This document shows, one piece after another, positions 1-13,500 of a DNA stretch of 64,000 nucleotides. The stretch is from positions 186,001-250,000 of the forward strand of contig JAZGUH010000409.1 in NCBI GenBank assembly GCA_037893225.1. Direction: 5' to 3'. Each line of letters begins with the position of its first letter. Position 1 is the stretch's first letter. This DNA is from Hippasteria phrygiana. Its lineage: Eukaryota; Echinodermata; Asteroidea; Valvatida; Goniasteridae. Under the pieces are notes generated by a model, which worked only from the letters and a program-made list of their open reading frames with translations, was not told the origin of the DNA and did not search any database. The translations under genes were made by a program, and so were the position numbers.

Positions 1-3000
1 GGACCAGGATCAACTCATACTAAGACCAAGCGAGACCAAAGTAAACCCAGACTAACACAAACCTAGACCATGAACAAGACCAACCCAGACAAAGACCATC
101 TCAAACAAGCCCAACACGGACCAGGATCAACTCATACTAAGACCAAGCGAGACCAAAGTAAACCCAGACCAACACAAACCTAGACCATGAACAAGACCAA
201 CCCAGACAAAGACCATCTCAAACAAGCCCAACACGGACCAGGATCAACTCATACTAAGACCAAGCGAGACCAAAGTAAACCCAGACTAACACAAACCTAG
301 ACCATGAACAAGACCAACCCAGACAAAGACCATCTCAAACAAGCCCAACACGGACCAGGATCAACTCATACTAAGACCAAGCGAGACCAAAGTAAACCCA
401 GACCAACACAAACCTAGACCATGAACAAGACCAACCCAGACAAAGACCATCTCAAACAAGCCCAACACGGACCAGGATCAACTCATACTAAGACCAAGCG
501 AGACCAAAGTAAACCCAGACTAACACAAACCTAGACCATGAACAAGACCAACCCAGACAAAGACCATCTCAAACAAGCCCAACACGGACCAGGATCAACT
601 CATACTAAGACCAAGCGAGACCAAAGTAAACCCAGACTAACACAAACCTAGACCATGAACAAGACCAACCCAGACAAAGACCATCTCAAACAAGCCCAAC
701 ACGGACCAGGATCAACTCATACTAAGACCAAGCGAGACCAAAGTAAACCCAGACCAACACAAACCTAGACCATGAACAAGACCAACCCAGACAAAGACCA
801 TCTCAAACAAGCCCAACACGGACCAGGATCAACTCATACTAAGACCAAGCGAGACCAAAGTAAACCCAGACTAACACAAACCTAGACCATGAACAAGACC
901 AACCCAGACAAAGACCATCTCAAACAAGCCCAACACGGACCAGGATCAACTCATACTAAGACCAAGCGAGACCAAAGTAAACCCAGACTAACACAAACCT
1001 AGACCATGAACAAGACCAACCCAGACAAAGACCATCTCAAACAAGCCCAACACGGACCAGGATCAACTCATACTAAGACCAAGCGAGACCAAAGTAAACC
1101 CAGACCAACACAAACCTAGACCATGAACAAGACCAACCCAGACAAAGACCATCTCAAACAAGCCCAACACGGACCAGGATCAACTCATACTAAGACCAAG
1201 CGAGACCAAAGTAAACCCAGACTAACACAAACCTAGACCATGAACAAGACCAACCCAGACAAAGACCATCTCAAACAAGCCCAACACGGACCAGGATCAA
1301 CTCATACTAAGACCAAGCGAGACCAAAGTAAACCCAGACTAACACAAACCTAGACCATGAACAAGACCAACCCAGACAAAGACCATCTCAAACAAGCCCA
1401 ACACGGACCAGGATCAACTCATACTAAGACCAAGCGAGACCAAAGTAAACCCAGACTAACACAAACCTAGACCATGAACAAGACCAACCCAGACAAAGAC
1501 CATCTCAAACAAGCCCAACACGGACCAGGATCAACTCATACTAAGACCAAGCGAGACCAAAGTAAACCCAGACTAACACAAACCTAGACCATGAACAAGA
1601 CCAACCCAGACAAAGACCATCTCAAACAAGCCCAACACGGACCAGGATCAACTCATACTAAGACCAAGCGAGACCAAAGTAAACCCAGACTAACACAAAC
1701 CTAGACCATGAACAAGACCAACCCAGACAAAGACCATCTCAAACAAGCCCAACACGGACCAGGATCAACTCATACTAAGACCAAGCGAGACCAAAGTAAA
1801 CCCAGACTAACACAAACCTAGACCATGAACAAGACCAACCCAGACAAAGACCATCTCAAACAAGCCCAACACGGACCAGGATCAACTCATACTAAGACCA
1901 AGCGAGACCAAAGTAAACCCAGACCAACACAAACCTAGACCATGAACAAGACCAACCCAGACAAAGACCATCTCAAACAAGCCCAACACGGACCAGGATC
2001 AACTCATACTAAGACCAAGCGAGACCAAAGTAAACCCAGACTAACACAAACCTAGACCATGAACAAGACCAACCCAGACAAAGACCATCTCAAACAAGCC
2101 CAACACGGACCAGGATCAACTCATACTAAGACCAAGCGAGACCAAAGTAAACCCAGACTAACACAAACCTAGACCATGAACAAGACCAACCCAGACAAAG
2201 ACCATCTCAAACAAGCCCAACACGGACCAGGATCAACTCATACTAAGACCAAGCGAGACCAAAGTAAACCCAGACCAACACAAACCTAGACCATGAACAA
2301 GACCAACCCAGACAAAGACCATCTCAAACAAGCCCAACACGGACCAGGATCAACTCATACTAAGACCAAGCGAGACCAAAGTAAACCCAGACTAACACAA
2401 ACCTAGACCATGAACAAGACCAACCCAGACAAAGACCATCTCAAACAAGCCCAACACGGACCAGGATCAACTCATACTAAGACCAAGCGAGACCAAAGTA
2501 AACCCAGACTAACACAAACCTAGACCATGAACAAGACCAACCCAGACAAAGACCATCTCAAACAAGCCCAACACGGACCAGGATCAACTCATACTAAGAC
2601 CAAGCGAGACCAAAGTAAACCCAGACCAACACAAACCTAGACCATGAACAAGACCAACCCAGACAAAGACCATCTCAAACAAGCCCAACACGGACCAGGA
2701 TCAACTCATACTAAGACCAAGCGAGACCAAAGTAAACCCAGACTAACACAAACCTAGACCATGAACAAGACCAACCCAGACAAAGACCATCTCAAACAAG
2801 CCCAACACGGACCAGGATCAACTCATACTAAGACCAAGCGAGACCAAAGTAAACCCAGACCAACACAAACCTAGACCATGAACAAGACCAACCCAGACAA
2901 AGACCATCTCAAACAAGCCCAACACGGACCAGGATCAACTCATACTAAGACCAAGCGAGACCAAAGTAAACCCAGACTAACACAAACCTAGACCATGAAC

Positions 3001-4371
3001 AAGACCAACCCAGACAAAGACCATCTCAAACAAGCCCAACACGGACCAGGATCAACTCATACTAAGACCAAGCGAGACCAAAGTAAACCCAGACTAACAC
3101 AAACCTAGACCATGAACAAGACCAACCCAGACAAAGACCATCTCAAACAAGCCCAACACGGACCAGGATCAACTCATACTAAGACCAAGCGAGACCAAAG
3201 TAAACCCAGACCAACACAAACCTAGACCATGAACAAGACCAACCCAGACAAAGACCATCTCAAACAAGCCCAACACGGACCAGGATCAACTCATACTAAG
3301 ACCAAGCGAGACCAAAGTAAACCCAGACTAACACAAACCTAGACCATGAACAAGACCAACCCAGACAAAGACCATCTCAAACAAGCCCAACACGGACCAG
3401 GATCAACTCATACTAAGACCAAGCGAGACCAAAGTAAACCCAGACTAACACAAACCTAGACCATGAACAAGACCAACCCAGACAAAGACCATCTCAAACA
3501 AGCCCAACACGGACCAGGATCAACTCATACTAAGACCAAGCGAGACCAAAGTAAACCCAGACCAACACAAACCTAGACCATGAACAAGACCAACCCAGAC
3601 AAAGACCATCTCAAACAAGCCCAACACGGACCAGGATCAACTCATACTAAGACCAAGCGAGACCAAAGTAAACCCAGACTAACACAAACCTAGACCATGA
3701 ACAAGACCAACCCAGACAAAGACCATCTCAAACAAGCCCAACACGGACCAGGATCAACTCATACTAAGACCAAGCGAGACCAAAGTAAACCCAGACCAAC
3801 ACAAACCTAGACCATGAACAAGACCAACCCAGACAAAGACCATCTCAAACAAGCCCAACACGGACCAGGATCAACTCATACTAAGACCAAGCGAGACCAA
3901 AGTAAACCCAGACTAACACAAACCTAGACCATGAACAAGACCAACCCAGACAAAGACCATCTCAAACAAGCCCAACACGGACCAGGATCAACTCATACTA
4001 AGACCAAGCGAGACCAAAGTAAACCCAGACCAACACAAACCTAGACCATGAACAAGACCAACCCAGACAAAGACCATCTCAAACAAGCCCAACACGGACC
4101 AGGATCAACTCATACTAAGACCAAGCGAGACCAAAGTAAACCCAGACTAACACAAACCTAGACCATGAACAAGACCAACCCAGACAAAGACCATCTCAAA
4201 CAAGCCCAACACGGACCAGGATCAACTCATACTAAGACCAAGCGAGACCAAAGTAAACCCAGACTAACACAAACCTAGACCATGATCAAGACCAACTCAG
4301 ACTGAGACCAACCCAGACAAAGACACAAACTCGGACCTTCAACGACTCGGACCCAGACCATCTTAAACCTG
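1..4371. repeat. 117-bp satellite array, ~37 units
   Basis: Units start every 117 bp (1, 118, 235 ... 4213) and look identical by eye except for one site, AGACTAACAC versus AGACCAACAC. The array runs off the left edge. The last unit decays from about 4285 into diverged AGACCA-type words and ends near 4371. About three quarters of the bases on this strand are A or C. All frames are closed by stops, so it is not a coding repeat, although 117 is divisible by three. Each unit is itself built from degenerate AGACCA words. It ends about 60 bp before the splice acceptor at 4432, so it probably lies in an intron of the gene that follows. Confidence 0.97.
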
Positions 4372-4432
4372 TGAAATTGTTTTAATTTTCAATTCCAAAA
4401 TATGACATTGTCTTTCGATCTAAACATTTCAG

Positions 4433-4519
4433 TGGAAGAGCGTGGCCTTTGAAGATGCGAACATTCTGAGTTGGAAAAGAGCAGCAAAGGTCCTGCAGAG
4501 TCATGGCACTATTGCATTA
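4433..4519 (+). CDS. LRR gene, first visible exon
   Basis: The acceptor is a TTTCAG at 4432 and the donor is GTAAGT at 4520. It is 29 codons, phase 0 at both ends. WKSVAFED fits the C-terminal end of an F-box, after the conserved Trp. Confidence 0.7.
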
Positions 4520-7500
4520 GTAAGTCTGCAGGCATTGTTATTGACCTGTAATTTTAGTTTTTATATTATTTTCCTGATTTCTCTTGGTATTTTTCTCATT
4601 TTTAACTGAAGAAAGGGAAAATAGAGGTGGGTGGTTTTTAACCTTTTGGGGGAATAACCAAATTGGTATGAGACCAACACTATGGATTTTTTTTTTAATA
4701 CTTAATCAACAAAAGACATTAGGGAGCATATTTTTATCCATGTGGCCTGTGCCATCCGAGGGTTTATCCATTTTCAGATAAATGTGGGGGAAAAAATTCC
4801 AAAAAACTGGGGTCAACAGTGGTTGGCTTGAAATCTGCTCCTTATACACCTAGTCAGTTTCCCGTTTGATATATTTAATACTATGTCATGAAATATTGTA
4901 ACTTAATGTAAGTGAGTGATCCCCACACAGCTGTTTCTCAGGCTGTATGCTGTTATTAGGATGTGATCCCTGGCTATACTAGTATAATACTACTGTATAA
5001 TAACTTCTCACTAGCTTCTCCGGAAAAAAAATGTTGACAAAGTTGGGAGACTGCCAACATACATGTACATGTACGCTTAATAAGAACTTTGGTTTTTTTT
5101 GTAAAATTTTTGCCTTGAAATTCAAGTTTTGCTTGCTTGTGAAAATAAATCTAATTGACAGTAACGAGAAGGCTTTCTGTCTGTTTTATTTCAGGATTTC
5201 TACAATATTGCTAATGACGAGATGACAGATTGGTACAACAGGTACTGTATTCTTAAGAAACTTCCTGGCTTACAGTATCTGCGCTTTGGGTACGCACACA
5301 CCAGCCTACTCCTTAAAGCTATCCCTCATCTTCCAGACCTTCGGGTACTGGACGTTTGCTGGTTGACCGAAAAGTGCTCAGAGATCATGTAAGTTTGTTT
5401 TTGTCCAGCTGAGATATTTTGTGACTTGGCACCACAAAACGGGTGGAATGTAACCAAATGAAAATAATGAAATTATGATCTTTCCTAAAATACAGGTAAT
5501 AAGCTTTCATTTGAAGTATTGTGTGTTTCTGTCGCTTATTCCTAGCCTATGCTATAACCTTCATGACCCCTTCATGACCCCTTGTTTTGAGAAAATTCAG
5601 TTCAAAGGTAGTGATTCATGCAGACTATACTATTGGTTATTAACCCCTTGAGCATGGTATTTTACGGGAGAAATCGGGGTGTTGCAGCGGTTCTGGCAGC
5701 CAAATCGAACCGCTACAATGTGTTTGTGCAGTCAAGCATGACATACACAATAATCCAACAATGGATTGAAACTGCACAAACAGCGGCCAGTGGCGTCATC
5801 CGGCCTGGTGACACTTTTCTTTTTTGCGCCCTTATGACGTCATCCGTACGCAAAGGGGTTAACATAATATATCACCCTAGCAACAACTGTATTCCTTTTT
5901 GTGGTTACTTTGGGATATTACGGAACAGGGCCTTTTCGAATGTAAACGTAGTATACAACATTTGCTTTTGCTGTAATTTTCAGAAATGAATGAATTTGTG
6001 GGTTAGTATTTTGTAGCAAATATTGTAACATTGACTATTTAAAATTTTGACGCTGATCTTGCAGTGTGGTTCCCTGACCCGCTTCAAATAAGACGGGGCA
6101 ATTTATCAGGTCAGGGAACTGGACTATTTCCAACGATGGTCGGCTGACCATTGCTGGAAATTATGACAAAAATTCCACTTTTCTTGAAAATCGAAGCAAA
6201 CCAGGGTGCCATGATTTGACAGGATTCTTGAGACTATTATTTACTTACAGTCAAGTGAGGTATTTCATAATAATTCAGTAGTTTTGTTTGTTGATGTTTG
6301 CAAATGTTCTATATTACCTTTAAATCCCAAATTGACTTCCCATTGGTTGTTCTGCTTGTAACTCAAGATGCAATGAAGTGACTTTCTACTTGTTTCAATT
6401 TGTAATGTCACGTTTCGGTTTTAATGTGTTTTTATTTTAACTACTAAAGCTGTTTGTGGTTTAGTGAGTAGTGCTTTCATATCAGAGGAAATCACAAGAG
6501 ATAAAGCGGAAAGAAAAGAAAAAGAACTAGTAGAGGGTTGTCATCCACTTCTCCCCAAAGAATTGCAACTGCTCCTGTTTCTAAACCCCTTCGCAAGTAG
6601 GCCTGTGCATTCACAGGTAATTTTTGATCCGGGTATCCGAACGCTGCACTGGTTGTGTTCTTATGTACCCAAAAGTGGACCGTTCAGAAAAAAAAAAAAA
6701 AAAACAGACTTGTAATCAAGTCAATCACAAGTTTATCACAAGTCATCACAAGTCACCACAATTCATCACAAGTCACTTCACAATTCTGGTCTCAAGCCAT
6801 GTTACAAGCTACTCAAACACACTATATAACAAAAGCATTCTTTTGTCATTGTTCATCCCATGTAGCTTGTGAGCTGACTTGTGATTGACTTGTGATCTGC
6901 CTTTTGATCTGACTTGTGATTGACTTGTGATTGACTTGATTACAACTCTGCAAAAAGCACTGTGCATGCTGTCTACATGTAGTAATTTCCTATAAGAAAA
7001 ATGTGCTCATTAAAAAGGAAGGTAAATGTAGTGTGCGGCCGCTAAAGAAAGAAAGAAAGATTTACTTTCTACATGTGCGTACAGCAAGCCGGCCGTGGAT
7101 CTGACTTGATTCCACGTCAATTGACTTCCGAGAAGATTTAAATTAAATGCAGTATAAAAGTAGACATCGCAGTCGTTCCAGGCCTGTTATTAATCCGCGG
7201 ATGTAATCCTGCAGTGTTTATACGATTAGGCCTACTTACGAGTTATGAAGTTGCAACAGCATTGGTATTTCGAAGGAGCCCTGACAGAGCCGTACGGGCA
7301 CTGTACACGGGGAGTGAGTGCCAGTGCTGATTTATACATTTTTTGGTCTGAAATCTTACATTGAATTTTTCACCGTACGTTCCGGGTATCCGGTTACCCG
7401 GATACCCAGCACAGGCCTATTCGCAAGCCTTGGTTTCAACATTTCGTATGCAGGAACATTTTAGGAGTTGTACTTTTTGGAAACACCAATTTGGACTGAA

Positions 7501-10500
7501 TATGTGACCGGCTCTGCAAAAAGGGGTATTATGTTGCAACATTTGAAAAATAAGTTATATATACATAGTTGAATTTGTCACATCGTAAGCTTTAATTTGG
7601 TGTAGGTGTGACCCCTGTGGCATTTTGTGTTCTCGAGATATTTAGAAATTTGTATACTCCTATTTTCCAATTTAACAGAAGTGCGTTTAGAGATATAGGG
7701 CTTTAAAAACAAAAGGTGCAAAGAAATATTAAAGATAGAAGTAATTTTTATCAACATTTATATTTTCATCTTTATTCATCAATATTAATGTTTCTGAAAA
7801 TATATTCTGAAAGTATAGATATAACAGAAGGCCAACAAACCCCCCCCCCCCCCCCCCCAAAAAATCACTTATGTGAAGATTTTTAGTGCAACATAATACC
7901 TTTTTTGTAGAGCGGGTCACATATGCACTTTTGTGAAGAAAAAAACCCAATCTGTACCCAAATCAAATCAAAATCCATCCTCCAAAATAACCCATCAGCA
8001 ATATGTGGAAGAAATGCTGGTTTGAAATGGTTTCCAAACCAGCTATTTTTACACCAATTATCAAGGGAGTAATCTGAAGAGGGTATTGTTTTAATATTGC
8101 ATTCCATTAGGGACGGAGTGATTTTTGACCTTGGCAAGCTGAGCAGACTGACCCATCTTCGAGAGCTGAAGATTCGTTCAGTCAGCAGCCTGCTTCAGCC
8201 TGCCATGTGCTTCTCTGGCGGGCTGAAAAGCATCGAAAAACTGCAGCATCTACAGAAGCTGGTAAGCAAGATTGTTAAATCAGTACTGGCAGTATAGTGT
8301 AAGCATTAGTTAACCACTTAACCATTTGACACCCAATGCCGCAAAAATAAATTGCCACCAGGCCGGATGATGTCTCATTATAAACAACCGCACTCAAGGG
8401 GTTAATGCTTTTTCAGGATTTGTTTGTACTAGGGCTGTGCGTTCACGGGTAATTTTGGATCCGGGTACCCGAACGCCACACTGGTTCGGTTCTCGGGTAC
8501 CCGAAAGTGGACCGTTCAGAAAAAAAAACACTGTCTAATGCAATGTCCTTGTGTGCACCGTGCGGCCGCTAAGGCCCCCGCAAAAATAGTTCTACTTCCG
8601 GTTACCCAATCTACACTAATTTTACGGCTGTGACCCTAAACATTTTATCGGCAAGTAAAAAAAAATATTAAAAAATCATTAAAAAAAAAATAATCCCGTT
8701 GTATTTTTCCGTCTTCACAAAATGCCTCTCAACAACATATTTACGTCAAAAATGCTTGTAATTTGTTTGCCTACTTACATTCGCTATTTTTTTAGAAGAA
8801 ACCTCCGTTGTTTTTACAAGTTCCCTTCGCGATTGTATGTTCCCTTCGGTGTGTGATTTCCTAGATAAGATACAAACAGCATTGGCCGACCACATTATTG
8901 ATACTTTCCATTCACTGCATTTTTGTTGACGCATTGTTTTCAAAACACCGCCAGACGGTTCGGGTCTTTCGAGTCGGAACAGAGTTTGAAATGGATCGAA
9001 TTGTCTTTATTTATTTATTTATTTTTGGTATGAAACCTTACATTGAATTTTTCACCGTAAGTTACGGGTACCCGAACCGGGAAAAATGGAACCGGATATT
9101 GACGCCGGCATCCGGGTACCCGGATACCCGGCACAGGCCTAGTTTGTACTCTTTGTTTTTAGTATTTTTTGTAAAATGCATTGAGATTTCCTTAAGTCGT
9201 GTTTTGTGATCTGTAAGATTTGCTTATTAAAATTAACGTGATTCTGAAATTCAACCCATATTATAGTCACTTACAAGTCTACACGAGTCTAGGATTTCAC
9301 CATTTGACTATGACTTCTTGGGTAGGCTTCCAGAGCTTGTGGAACTGGAGCTTGGAGACTGTGGCAACTGGAAGTCTGAGGTAAATGAAAAAGTACATCA
9401 TTTGACTTTAATAAGTGTCCCCCCCCCCCAAAAAAAAGTAAAAAAAAGAAAGGATGGAAGGGACTGTCAAACAATGATTGTAAGGCGCTTAATTGATGTA
9501 GTAACTGCTGTGATGGAGTCTTTAGAGTTTTGATTTAATCTGAGCAGTGGGGTTTATTTCTGAATTATCCTGGGTTGTCTGATCAGCACAATAGCACTGT
9601 TCTCCTTCAGATCCCAGTTTTGAGTGAGAAGAGAACGATTAACGAAGGCAATTTCAGTTTTAGAAGCAGGAGGAAAACCCCAGAGAACAATTATTCCTGG
9701 GGAAACCCATGCAGTCAGGTGGGGACTGGAAACGCAATCCTGGTGGGAATCGAACCAGGGTCACCAGAGGTGCAAGGCGAGGAAAGAACCACTGTGACAA
9801 CCTGACTCTCGTATCACAGTGGACTAGTTACCCATCCCGACCGTATGCATACTGTGAAGAGATCAGATTATCTTGTCTTGTTTCAGTGTGAGGGGCTGGT
9901 TCTTCCACACTTTCCTCTGTAGCCCACATCTCGAGTGACCTTTGGCCTTGTGATGGGCGATTTGCATTAAAAAAAACAAAAAAAACACAGTTACCTATAT
10001 TTTGAAAGGTCAAGTTGTGCCAAGTGCTGCTTTGCCCCATTCAAGAACAAAAGGAAGAATTTGTTTTGAGAGCTGGAATTGAACTAACGCAGTATAATCA
10101 CATGAATGCATCTTGTGATGCAGTGTCCAGTCAAGTTAATCATTCAATGCAAAGTACACAGAATGCCATAGAGTTGTTTGGGGGATGAGGCTGTGCACTA
10201 ATAGAGGAATTTCACATTAGCCCCGTCTGCGCACTTCCGGGTTGAAAGCGAGAATGTCGGTGCTAAACAAAAACAGTGCTGTTCAACACATTCATTCATG
10301 CATAAATGAATCATGCCATAAAGGGCAGCGCAGCTACGATCAGCATACTAAGTTGTTTATCTGGCATTGAGATCCTCTCTTTCAAACCAGGAAGTGCCCA
10401 GATTGGTGTTATTTTTGTCAATTCGGGATTCCTCTATCAGCACTAGGTTGGTTGGAAAGTTAAAGTGGCTTTAATAGCGATTGAGATCGGTATAAAATTG

Positions 10501-13500
10501 TGGCCTGCTCAACCACAAAATTACAGAGTTGTATATATTTTGTAAATACCTTGTTAGAAGGTAAACTTTTTGTGACAAAAGAGTTGATGAGTTCCCACAA
10601 CCACTACTTACCCAATTGTTCAGCTGATGAGGGGCAAGCTAAACAGTTTTTGCTCCTAAAAAAAAATTCAGCCGGGAACCACTTGTTGCCAATATATATC
10701 ACATGTAATCTTGGCTGGTAACCTGAGTATGCTGAGCAAAATGTTCCTGTGCTAATCCAAATTTGTGCTTAGCAACTCCATGAAGTTGCTCCTGCATGAG
10801 TGTCTGCTGCACAACTTGAAGGTGCATACTTTATGCACGTTTGAGCGCCACTTTTGGTCATGTGAATAGGCCAGGCCAAAGTATGGGAGACCAAAAAGTA
10901 ATTTTTTAGATCAAACCAAAAGTCCAACTTTTTGTTGTCCACTTTTGGACCCCCCCATTGAGTTGAGGGGAATAAAGTCAAAATTTCTGCTACCATAAAA
11001 ATTGCAAATTATATCAGCTTTATATCAGGGGTGAGATTGGCCAAAAATAAAAAATCCACGAAAAATCCACGAAAAATTCATGAAAAATCCACGAGGATCC
11101 CAGATCAACATATCGTTTGTATTTGCCTAAAGGCACCCCCTTTAAAATATCCGTTTTTATTGGTATATATATATATATATCCACTTTACAGGTAAAAGTA
11201 CCTATATTAGGACAACACCTCAGGAATTCCAGATTGCAAAAGAGATTCTTTAAAAATTCTGAAATCCGGAAAAAAAATCCTGACAAATCTCACTCATTTG
11301 TAGTTTGATCCTTCGTTACCTTGTAGACATTTCTATTTTTTTACTAGACATACGATGTGCTTAGTAAACTGACTAAGTTACGCAGTTTAAGACTAGAGAA
11401 CGGAGGTTGCTGGTGTAATAAGGATTGCTCACCGCAGTGTACATGTAACATCGCTGAGTCCCTCAGGAAGTTGACAGAGTAAGTCATGGGTGCTGTATCA
11501 GGGCTTGTCATTCGTCAACAAATGCCACTTCAAACAATTATTTCTTTTTTACAGATAACCTAACATGGTATATACAAATATCAGTGTACATGTAGTTAGC
11601 CACTCAGTCTTGAAATGTGTAAGATGCAGCTTTTGAATATATCTCTAGATATATTAACCCTCCTTTTTATGATCTTCCAAGTTTTACTTTGCCGTATTTG
11701 TCTATAAACAAAGCAGACGTTTGCCAAAATGTTTGTAATTCCTTTGGAAGCAAGAAAACCCTCCAAAATGCAACAGTGGTTTTGTTTTGTGATAAACCGA
11801 GGACGGTCAGCTTGACCGTACACCGTGGTTAATATCTGCACCTAACGTGAGCAGTGAAGGTATTTCATTTATACACAACATGCAGGCCTGCACTTTTTGT
11901 TGTTGTAAAGGCTGTTGTAAGTTCCACCATCGACACCTTTCCAAATATTTTGCTAGGCCAATAACGTTCGGGGGCACTTTTTATGAGAATTTTAAAATGT
12001 GGTCCAGAAAAAAGGATAGGCCCTTACAGGACTTTCATACTTTACACATGACTCTTTCCACTTGCATACATTACAGATTAGAAAAACTAGAACTGATCAT
12101 GTACGTCATGCCTAGCGATATCAACCCTGCACTACAGTTCCTCCACAAGCTGCGAACTTTGACCTTTTGGCCTACGGTGTGTCTCCGAGGTCATGTCATG
12201 GGGCCGTGTGCTATAGGATGCGAAGCACCGGTAAGCTTTGTAAAAACAACCTTCATCCCTTAATTCTTAAAGAAATTCAAAATACAGCATTAGACCTGAG
12301 TTCTTTTTGTGAGCTTTCTTTTAGTACTATAATAATTATTCTAATATAGTTAACACTTTACTGACTATTGAATGCAAATAATGCTTTGACTTTGTTCATG
12401 CTGCGACAGCTTGAAAAAGTAATGGAAAAGCTAATTCTACTTTTAGAATGACAGAAAGATATGAACTTTCAATTCCAAGTTTAATTTCCAATATATTCCA
12501 GATCCCCCCCCCCCAAAGCTAAATAATTCCCGGATAAATTGCAGATAAGTATGGTCCCCAAGTGTGCCAGGTACCTCTGTAGTTTTCAACTGAAGAACTA
12601 GATCATCAGCATCATAGAGCCATATTAGTTGCTCTGGTTATTTGTTTAATTCACTAGATTATTTCAGAGGGTTATGAAATGTTCATCCACTGCAGGTTTT
12701 ACCTGTGAGGTATTTACAAAAGTTGCCACCAATTTTTGGGGGCGAAGGACGTAAAAAGTTTAAAAATGGCACCGCCACAGTTATTTCCAAACTGTTTCAT
12801 GAATTTGTATTGTTATACTCAATTCACAGTCATGATAAAAGCCGCATTTAACCTCGTCCACAATGTATAAAACAAATAAAATATTGCCAAGCTGCGCAAC
12901 ATTTATGTGGCATAACTTATGCCATGACGTTAAAGTTACGCACTGCAGTGCCTATCAAAATTCACAAAGAAAAATCTGCCCTGATGATGCCAGAATCCCA
13001 ACTTAATCATGGGATTGAAAACAAACGAACCAGACTGCCGTTGTATGAAACGTGATTCTCAATTGAAAGAAAAATCACAAGCTCATTGATCTCATTTGGT
13101 GTTGGAGTCACTACACCACGACTTAAATTACATGACTGGCCCACTGGTCCAGTGCAGATTTTGAGCCCTGAATTTATCTGGGAGTAATTTCGACCAAATG
13201 TTCTCCCCCTATCAAATCCAAATCCTACTAGCTGATTCAGACCAACGTGGACAAGTGTAAGGCCCTTGGCAACTTGCAGTACCTACGCCACCTGACATGG
13301 GGAGTGCCCATCATCACCTTCGACAACCCCAGACCTGACTACCCCTACAACGTGACCACAGAGAAGGCAGTCAAGAGCTCGCTGGTCCTTGAACTGACTG
13401 ACATGCTAGCTAAACAGCTGCCCAGCACAGTGGTCAACATCCTGATCGTACCAGTCATGATGAACAAGGATCTGTACGACCACCCATATCTGGACTCAGC

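Noticed and set aside
1..4371. CRISPR-like array or coding repeat
   Set aside because: Units are contiguous with no spacers, and every frame is closed by stops. It is a eukaryotic satellite.
5618..5989. 123-codon plus-strand frame
   Set aside because: It spans the TTAA-flanked MITE and its flanks. No domain, and it crosses element borders.
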